Source of the DNA: Mytilus californianus
Taxonomy: Eukaryota; Mollusca; Bivalvia; Mytilida; Mytilidae
Reading direction: 5' to 3'
Assembly: GCF_021869535.1 (NCBI RefSeq)
Contig: NW_026262701.1
Span: 1,131,501 to 1,195,500 of the forward strand
Length of the DNA: 64,000 nucleotides
Made by a program: the position numbers and the translations under genes. Below the pieces are notes generated by a model. It did not search any database, had not been told where the DNA came from, and saw only the letters and a program-made list of their open reading frames with translations. Below are positions 56,665 through 64,000 of this stretch, in pieces; the first letter of the stretch is position 1; the number at the start of each line of letters is the position of its first letter.

Positions 56665-57159
56665 AATATGGAAAGCTGTACATGCACCTTTGACCTTGTA
56701 TGTACTCTTATTTGTTAAAATTCATGGTATTTATGTGAAATACTACAAAAATGAAATATTCTGAGTAGATTGAGTCTCAAAAACACATTTTATGAGAAAA
56801 TTGCCTTGAAATAGGATTCTACCATGAATATTAGTAGACAGAGCAAGCCATACTCAGTGTTTTGGGGAGCTTTTTCTGACTTTTTCTCCTTATTTCTTAT
56901 ATTTTGCTATAATAGAAAAATTTTCCTTCAGTAATACTTTAATAAATATACAGTTATAAGTAAATGAAATTATTTTTGAAGCAGTAACAACAAATTATTC
57001 ACTACAAGGAAAGCTTTTATGTCCCTCTCTGGAGCGCGGCGTATAGGACAAGGTACGATAAGGGGCATTTTTGGCCCCCTCTCAAAATAAGTTTATATTC
57101 ATATTATTGATAGTCTTGGAATAGAAACTTGAAAAAATAATGATTTGTTTATGTTCCGT
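56665..57159. other. Gap without a gene
   Basis: Nothing recognised; a GC-richer patch GAGCGCGGCGTATAGGACAA at about 57032. Confidence 0.4.
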
Positions 57160-58600
57160 TGAATGAATGGTTGCCTAGCAACGGTTTTATCACTTGTAAA
57201 TTTGCTTTATCTGTGCAAATTAACACAATTCCTTATTGAATTGATTGTGTAAGAATAACTTGAAGTTAAGAATGCGAAGTCACTATAATTTCAGTTTACT
57301 AAATGTTTAGCAACAACCTAGCAACAAAATTATTGCAACGGTACATTTTTTTAAATTTTTGCCATCTGAGGTATACATACAGCAAATGTTTGAAGATTAA
57401 GCTTACATAAATGGTATTTCAGTCTTATATGATATTGTAGTCATCATTTTTCTTTTATGAAGTTCGTATTGAGCTTAGCAACACAAATGTTGACGAGCAA
57501 CAACCAAATATAATTAAATTAAAGACAACTACAAAAATTAATTTATTTGTTATTTTATGGTACAGATAAGAATAAAAGCAAACAAGAGTGGTGTATAATG
57601 ATAATAACTATCAGTGAGAAATAAAAGCAATTCATATTTTAGTTCATGTTTCTCAACAGCTTAGCAACGGTTAAATAAAGGGTTTTTTATTTTCTGAAGT
57701 TTGAATTTCGCCATTTAAAAAAATATTTGTCATATTTTGATGACTGCTTTTTTTTGACAAAGTTAATCAAGCATAGCAACACATATGGTGCTTAGCAACT
57801 GCCAACATGTTTAAATTAAAGACAATTATAAATGACATATTTCTCGACAAAATAGAAGAGGGACGAAAGATACCAGAGGGACAGTTAACTCATAGATCGA
57901 AAACAAACTGACAACGCCATGGCCAAAAATAAAAAGACAAACAGACAAATAATAGTACAGATGACACAACATAGAAAACTAAAGACTAAGCAACACGAAC
58001 CCCACCAAAAACTGGGGGTGATCTCAGGTGCTCCGGTAGGGTAAGCAGATCCTGCTCCACATGTGGCACCCGTCGTGTTGCTTATATTATTACAAATCCG
58101 GTAAATAGTCTTATTCGGTAGGTCACATTCGTAAAAAGGGAAGGATATTGTAGTTACGACATATGGAACATATCCGATATCATCTGTGAAACGGTTATTC
58201 CATAACGGTCAACCAACTCGTGATGGCGTCCTTAAAATTTATGAAGGGATGATTTCAACTTCACCATTGATTGCATGAATACAAATCCGATTGTCCGATC
58301 TGTGTAAAAAAACTAGCAGAAGCAGTTCATTAGTAGTAAGCTTAGTAATCATCAACAACTTAGCAAGGGAACTAGTGATAAGGAGCGGTTCAAATGGGTT
58401 TTCTTTTATTTGAAATATGAATTTTTATTAAAAGTGTTCATTTTGTTTACATCCGATTTCATTCATACGATCGTACATAAAAGCATTGGTATTTATCTAT
58501 GTCATGAACATTCTCATACATTCATTTTCATTTAAACTTTTATCATTCCATCCAATAGAATTGGTGATGTTTTTCTTAACATTAGCAACTTCAACAATTT
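57160..58600. repeat. Degenerate ~300-bp tandem repeat with TAGCAAC words
   Basis: TAGCAAC-type words recur at about 57176, 57310, 57321, 57476, 57660, 57773, 57795, 58359 and 58583. Longer matches show a unit near 300 bases: GCTTAGCAACACAAATGTTG plus AAATTAAAGACAACTA (57473-57535) against GCATAGCAACACATATGGTG plus AAATTAAAGACAATTA (57770-57832). The array is split by the PLE-1 tail at 57857-58268. At 57170-57182 GTTGCCTAGCAAC is a palindromic RFX-type X-box. Confidence 0.5.
57857..58268 (-). mobile_element. PLE-1 copy D, tail and last RT codons
   Basis: GAGGGACGAAAGATACCAGA at the left end, CGCCATGGCCAAAAATAAAA, CAGGTGCTCCGGTAGGGTAA, then CAACCAACTCGTGATGGCGT and TTCAACTTCACCATT at the right. 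Very similar to copy B (26478-26900), so recent. It is 5'-truncated at about 58268 and interrupts the TAGCAAC array. Confidence 0.85.
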
Positions 58601-58654
58601 ATTATGTTGCAAAGGAAAGCTTTTTAATGGCACTCATGGTAGTACAATTTACAC

Positions 58655-60561
58655 AATGATTAAATTAGCATGTACAGTACCAACCTGTAATGTCATCATT
58701 GCTGTACTTATCCATAGACTGTAGGCTTTCGATGACGAGTGTCTTGATGATAACGTAACACGGAGTAAGTTTTGTCGGTCCTTGCATATTTGAAGTGTGT
58801 AATTGTCATCGTTTATGTGACTCTCTGTATACCGTGGAGCAAGCTGCAGCTGATACACACCCATGGTAATTTCTCTGATTGCTTAAGAGGTCAACTTTGG
58901 AAAGTCTAACACATTATCAACACCATTTACTATAGTATACACCGCTTTCTTTTGAATTAGATTGTTATCTTCCACAATTTGTTGAAAATGATCGTTGAAG
59001 CATTTGTTGACCGATCTCGTCATTTCCAAAATCGTTTATCAAGGGAGCACGAAAACAATTGATGAGCGCACTCACTATCCTTACAAAATCTCCAATGTGT
59101 GGTACATAATGGTTAGAAATAACCTTATCGAAAAAACGCCATTACTTGATACGGCCATTCGCGCTTTCGACCATCCACCTTACTTTAGTTATCGGCCGAG
59201 CTGCGTTTGCCTCCTCAGTGGGGTGTTGTTTCATTCCTTTCTTTATATAAAACGGCATCTATACCTTTAAATTCATATTTTCTAAGAATTTTGGAGCGCT
59301 TCTGAATCTTCTATCCACCACAAGAACATCATTCTCCTGAACCTAATTATTAATGTCCTCGGCATTTGTCTCAAATAAATGTTTTGTAATTGAAGCATCA
59401 TAATTATGATAATCAGCAAAGTATGGACCTATGACATTCAAGATGTAGCCATCTGCTCCAACAATTAATATAGGTTTAACTAAAGGTCTTCCTTCATGCA
59501 TGCTATATGTCATCTTTTGAAATTGGTGAAACGAGCTTTCTTGTATATACAAGTAAGTACCATCTAGAACAAGGATAGCTATATCATCGTTTTCGTTTGC
59601 AAATAAGGTTTTTGCTGTTGGTGTTGTATGTTTTTGAGAAAATTCTTGATGAGTAATGTGGTTAAAGCCTAAAAAGAGGGCCCGAAGCTCTGCATCAATT
59701 ATTCTCTTGTTGAATGAACAGCTGGTCGTGATTGGTGCGATTTTAAGGAGAAGAGAGTGCTTAATATAGAATTTGATAAGCCTGTGCGAAGCTTCACGAG
59801 AAGAATGGCAAGACATGTCCTTACTGAACGCACCTCAGAGTTTCGTAGATCCTTTACGTGCAAAGCGACTGCATCAAATTGTTCTCTTGTAAGACCAGTC
59901 AAATTAACGTAGTCATCATCTGAAAGTGAAGACGAAATATCAAAATTGAGCTTGCCAGTATCTTTTATGACTGCCCGAGTTCTTTCCAACAGCTCTGATA
60001 TGTCCGTACGGTTACAATATGATGATGATGAGGATTGTTGTACAGTTTCCAATGCATTTTGTTTAAATATTTGCCAATAAGATGGTCTGGACAACATCTG
60101 CTATTTGTCGATATAAAAATGCCCTAATTAATAAGAACCTGAGTTGCTGCTTCTTTTGGAACAACCACTAGTCGATGTCTCCTAGTGTTTTCCTTCTTGC
60201 AAATTATACACCTCCGATGAGATTTCGATGTAGATGAAATGCTGAGTTGTATTGTTTTCTGGCTAATAACTTCAGCAGGACCCGGCAATCCCTGTTCACA
60301 ATTTTCATCATAATCTGTTGCTACATCTACTAATCTTTGTAATTGGAGTTCTCTTCGGATTCGCGATCGACATTTGGAGCATATTATATCCTGCACATAT
60401 ACATTCCTTTTGATCAAAGACTCGATGTAGTTTTGTAGTGGTGTGTTGATGACTGGTCGTCTATTATTTTCTTTTACATGTGTTTTTAAGCATATGACAC
60501 AACTATAGTTTCGTATTCTTGGCCTCTCATTTTTTGGCTAATCCAACCATTTCTTTGCAAC
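58655..60561 (-). pseudogene. Harbinger/IS5-type DDE transposase with SWIM-like end, broken
   Basis: Read on the minus strand from an acceptor-like CTTTTTTAG at about 60561. First zinc-binding pairs appear: CVIC (60490-60501) and ICSKC (about 60370-60382), then RRCIICKKENTRRH. Frame shifts near 60125 and 60000 lead to LTGLTREQFDAVALHV and CLAILLVKLRTGLSNSILST. After another shift comes the catalytic part: first Asp in ILVLDGTYLYIQ (59562-59564), YSMHEGRPLVKPILIVGADG, second Asp in DVLVVDRRF (59313-59315), Glu in WMVESANGR (59166-59168). Three in-frame stops sit between about 59340 and 59140. The C-terminal part (GVYQLQLAPRYTESHINDDN, 58864-58649) ends, in another frame, with DDITGWYCTC and a stop: the first CxC of a SWIM zinc finger. 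The rest of the finger is missing. Confidence 0.8.
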
Positions 60562-61079
60562 CTAAAAAAGAAAAATGAGAAAAATATATAGTTTTCTATG
60601 TTGGTTTGATACATGATTTATGTGTTTATATCGCCATGGGTATTATGTTATACTATGTTCCTCTATGGCGGTCATCTTTGATTAATGATCCGCATCAAAA
60701 ACTCAAACCTAGAACAGGAACATGTTTCAATCTACCAAGCGGTTTCTTAGAAAAAGAGGTTTGAAAATTCACCCAATCAGAACGCATGTTTGGCCATGGC
60801 AGCCATGTTGAATTTCCAATAAGCATCCGAAACTCAAAACTGTTAAGTAACAACCACTAAACTATCAGGTCAATTATTTGTTTCATTTGCCAAACAATTT
60901 CGGTGAAGATTAAAATGAGAAAAAATTACAAAAACAGCGTCGCCAAATTCGACAGACGCAAAGTGATTACAAAACCCTCTTATGACCCTTTAGTCCAGGT
61001 GAGCTTAATATGAACATCACTTATGCATTTACAGTTTTTATACATGTAAGAAAATAATGTAATGACGGAAGTTCTTATA
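60562..61079. other. Gap without a gene
   Basis: Possibly 5' flank of the transposase; no terminal inverted repeat could be matched across the element. Nothing else recognised. Confidence 0.4.
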
Positions 61080-63165
61080 TGGATTACCAGCATACATGGA
61101 ACGATAGTTCCTGCGGACGAAGATTCAATCAATATCGTTTTTGTTTGTAAATCCTTACTAGGAGTGTCTTAACAAAGAATTAAGAAAAAATGAACACTCG
61201 GTAAATCCCACGTACAAAAACGTTTGGTAAGGATAAGTCCTTTATAGCCTCCTTGAATAATACAATGAACAACAAATCTGAGGTTTTTCCTTGTTTGTAT
61301 TTGATACCTAAACGTCACATAGCTCTGTTCAAACAACGGTACATTGCCTGCTAATCTGCATGTTTTACCAAGGAATTGTCCGTTAGATAACTAGTAACAA
61401 AAAAAAAATGTCCGCAGAGAAAGAGGGATTACAGAAATACTGTGACACTGTTCACTCGCGCAGTGCCATTAACCGATGTGGATTCATAGAACTCGAAAGA
61501 AGTTGTGGTAAATTTAAAATCTCAGTCATCCTCGGAAATTGATTTCATCAAAACCTTGGATTTTTCCACCATTTACACTACCATTACACCTGAAAAATTA
61601 AAAACACATTTTAGAGAAATAATTCAACATGCTTTCCTTCATGAAAATGGTACAATACGCTACAAATGAATTGTTTTGTGATCTAATTCTGTATATTTTG
61701 TTAAACATGAGCCCGAAAATAAAGGTTGACCTTTGTAAATACAGCTTATTAACACACCACGCCTCATTTGGAAAGATATTTATTATTCATAGATATTCTG
61801 TTTTGTTTACATACTGGTTCCCAGATATGATCTCCATGTTTCATCTCATAGAGACACAACTTGGGGATTTTACAAGTATAAATACTGTTGGAAAGCAGAC
61901 AAATTGAATTTTCAGGAAGACTCAAAGTAAAAGGAGGGGTAGTACAGAATAGTAGTATAGGTTTCAATTTTTAGATGTTCAAGGCATTTAAAAGTTGAAA
62001 ATATGCCGCACAGCCAAATGTTTTGGCCTTTGCAAAAAATAGTAGTTCATATGAACTTTACATTCCAGGATTTGATTTTGTACGAAAATTCATAGTAAAT
62101 GTGGCACTTTTTTGGAAATTGCATTGTCTATATTAACAGAAGTGCAACCTAAAACATGCTACACCAAAGAAAAATCGAGCAGTATGAGGAATTTTCTCAT
62201 TGACAACATATTTGTTGAATTTTGAGGTAGAAATTTCCAGCAGGTTGTCGGCATTTTTATGGGAACCAACTGTGTACCCCTCCTGGACGAATTTTTTCTT
62301 ATTTTCATATGAGTCGGAGTTCATACACTTGTTAAAACAAGAAGATCATAGTAGCTTGATTATTTCATTTCACATACAGTTAAATAGATGATGTTTTCTC
62401 ATTAACAATCCAAACTTTTCTGATTGGTTCCTATATATATATCCTCTTGTACTAGAAAATTAAGAAGCCACAGATTAATCTCCCTCTACCCCATTTCTAG
62501 ACATTTACCTCTTTATGAACAACAGTGGTCATCTCAGTACCAGAATCTGACATTCGAGACAATATCAATTTAGAAATCATAAGTTTTCCACACATTAACA
62601 GCAATATACCAATTTCACACGCTTATGGACTATATATTTCTCAAGTCATGCGATATGCATGAGCTGGCAGCCGCTACAGAAACTTCATATGTTGTTTGAG
62701 CAGAACAAATAATAGCCCAGGTCTTTGTTAAAGAACGTCTCGTTTTTTGTTACCGTGTTTTTTCCCATTTTGTATACCCTTGTAAGTATTATATTTGTAC
62801 TTAATCGAGAAAGTGTATACTATAGACGGTGTGTACTATCAACTTATTTATCGGTGTCATTGTTTATTCACTATCAACTACAAAAACTGTTTGTTGACGT
62901 CTTTGTCAATTTTAATATGAACTTCAAAAACCTCTTCGTTGTATTCTATGTTTGTTTGAATATTTGAATATGTTGTATTGTATGTCTGTGAAATATTTTT
63001 ACAGTTGTGGCTATTGTCACATTAATCTATTATGTATGTTTGGGTTGCTCACCCAATGTTGTCAATATAACGGAACTATAAACAACTGCCAAACAAGTTG
63101 GGGTGTAGCTAGCTAGATATAAAACCAAGTTTAACCAACCATTTCCTTAGGTATACAACAGTTTT
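61080..63165 (+). pseudogene. PLE-2-like element on the + strand, heavily decayed
   Basis: In shifting frames the order of RT parts is kept. PADEDSINIVFVC (about 61113-61150) and FPCLYLIPKRH come first. KTLDFSTIYTTITPEKLK (about 61549-61602) holds the first catalytic Asp. A ~450-base stretch at about 61670-62110 has no RT similarity and looks like an insert. Then LTTYLLNF and VVGIFMGTNCVPLL (about 62240-62285), MMFSH in place of the YIDD region, and ISHAYGLYISQVMRYA (about 62613-62660). 63010-63160 (TTGTCAATATAACGGAAC, GTAGCTAGCTAGATATAAAA) is the PLE-2 tail in forward orientation. Confidence 0.65.
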
Positions 63166-63184
63166 TTGCACACGTTCTGTTGGT

Positions 63185-63395
63185 GGATCTGCTTACCTTT
63201 CCGGAGCTCCTGAGATCACCTCCAGTTTTTGGTGGGGTTCGTGTTGCTCAGTCTTTAGTTTTGTATGTTGTGTTTTGTTAACCGTTGTTTGTCTGTTTGT
63301 CTGTTGGTCTTTTTCTTTTTTTAGCCATGGCGTTGTCAGTTAATTTTCGACCTATGAGTTTTAATGTCCTTTTGGTATCTTTCGCTTCTCTGTGA
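63185..63395 (+). repeat. PLE-1 tail
   Basis: GTGGATCTGCTTACCTTTCC, TTGCTCAGTCTTTAGTTTTG, AGCCATGGCGTTGTCAGTTA, ending near TTTTGGTATCTTTCGCTTCT. It follows a PLE-2 tail almost directly. Confidence 0.75.
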
Positions 63396-64000
63396 TAACC
63401 TTTGATTTTGTCAGTTTTTATGGACTTGCCTTTTTGAAATTTACGTTGGAGTTATGGATTTTTGTTATCAATTTTATTCCTAGGAAACAGAATTCTATTT
63501 AAATCAAAAATGTTTTATCAATATTATGTAAATATCGACCGCCATCAAATTGTGTTTTAATATAGTCCAACCATTCATCTATTTACTGGAGACTTTGACA
63601 TCGTAAACGTTGAATAAGTTAGGTTGGCATTAGCCAAAGACCTAATATTAAATCCCCTGCCCCTCAACTGGAAGAGGCAATGTATGTGACTGAAAGATGT
63701 ACTTGAGAACTATGCCTGACAATTGCAAAGATCATTATTTGGAATGTATAACTAAAGAACACGGATTTCAAAGCAAAATATGGAATCCCTCGTACACCCA
63801 AGCAGTGTCATTCAGATATGGATTTGCAGTTATAACAAAACATTTCTACGTTTTACACTTTAAAGAATTGTCAAATCAGCTCAGATCAATTTTCTGTGAG
63901 GAAGTTGGAACGCTAGTTTCTTAATATATCAACGGGGAATCTTAGAAAATAATTTAAATCATTTCAGAACCAAATCACTGAGCAAATTGCTTTGGTGACT
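63396..64000 (+). other. Window end, unassigned
   Basis: A 75-codon frame (63697-63924) starts MYLRTMPDNCKDHYLECITK and has no motif that I know. Its end overlaps a weak low-copy repeat (TCAGCTCAGATCAATTTTCT, compare 55480). It could be a remnant or chance; the window stops at 64000. Confidence 0.3.

Noticed and set aside
58995-59270. 91-codon + strand frame
   Set aside because: It is the opposite strand of the transposase DDE region, which is supported by motifs on the minus strand.

Overview
The window looks like genomic DNA of a marine bivalve, most likely a mussel of the Mytilus type. It is A+T-rich and dominated by dispersed repeats. It carries relics of gene families that are expanded in bivalves (B-box/NHL TRIM proteins, Mab-21/cGAS-like proteins, galaxin-like cysteine-pair proteins). 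It also has many copies of a repeat tail whose reading frame contains the phrase PSGAPEITPSFWW, which I associate with mussel transcripts. No prokaryotic signals (operons, Shine-Dalgarno sites) are present. Only one host gene looks possibly alive: a two-exon galaxin-like gene at 24438-26164 on the + strand. The other recognisable host genes are relics: an NHL beta-propeller fragment (11840-12680), a broken full-length TRIM gene (20009-21661) and a broken Mab-21/cGAS-like gene (36588-38381).

Layout. 0-9 kb: a tRNA-derived SINE, mixed repeats, then an almost intact Penelope-like (PLE) reverse transcriptase with one nonsense codon (2821-4428), its conserved tail, and a strong hairpin at 4763-4923. 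9-23 kb: a large inverted repeat (9289-10605), the two TRIM/NHL relics, short PLE fragments and SINE-like repeats. 23-27 kb: the galaxin-like gene, flanked by PLE-1 tails. 27-35 kb: five minus-strand insertions of a second PLE family (PLE-2), two of them carrying nested SINE-like repeats, plus a TA-flanked MITE. 35-39 kb: a 45-bp minisatellite followed by the cGAS-like relic. 39-49 kb: a GC-tipped MITE and scattered repeat fragments with no gene. 49-55 kb: a four-element nest, in which PLE-1 (+) is interrupted by PLE-2 (-), which is itself interrupted by an L1/Tx1-like LINE with a 13-bp target duplication; a CR1/L2-like LINE sits further along the same PLE-1. 56-61 kb: a TIR-bearing MITE, a degenerate ~300-bp repeat array, and a dead Harbinger/IS5-type DDE transposase ending in the start of a SWIM zinc finger. 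61-64 kb: a decayed PLE-2-like copy on + and another PLE-1 tail.

There is no operon-like cooperation between genes. The biology here is mobile-element turnover over decaying innate-immunity-type genes. PLE-1, PLE-2 and repeats R3, R4 and R5 are working names used only here: R3 is a SINE-like unit ending near the words GTTGTCTCATTGG and CATACCACATCTTC; R4 contains ACGCGCGTC; R5 is marked by CTGTTCAATAGTCATAA and its neighbours. All identifications were made by reading motifs and comparing copies within the window; no database was searched.
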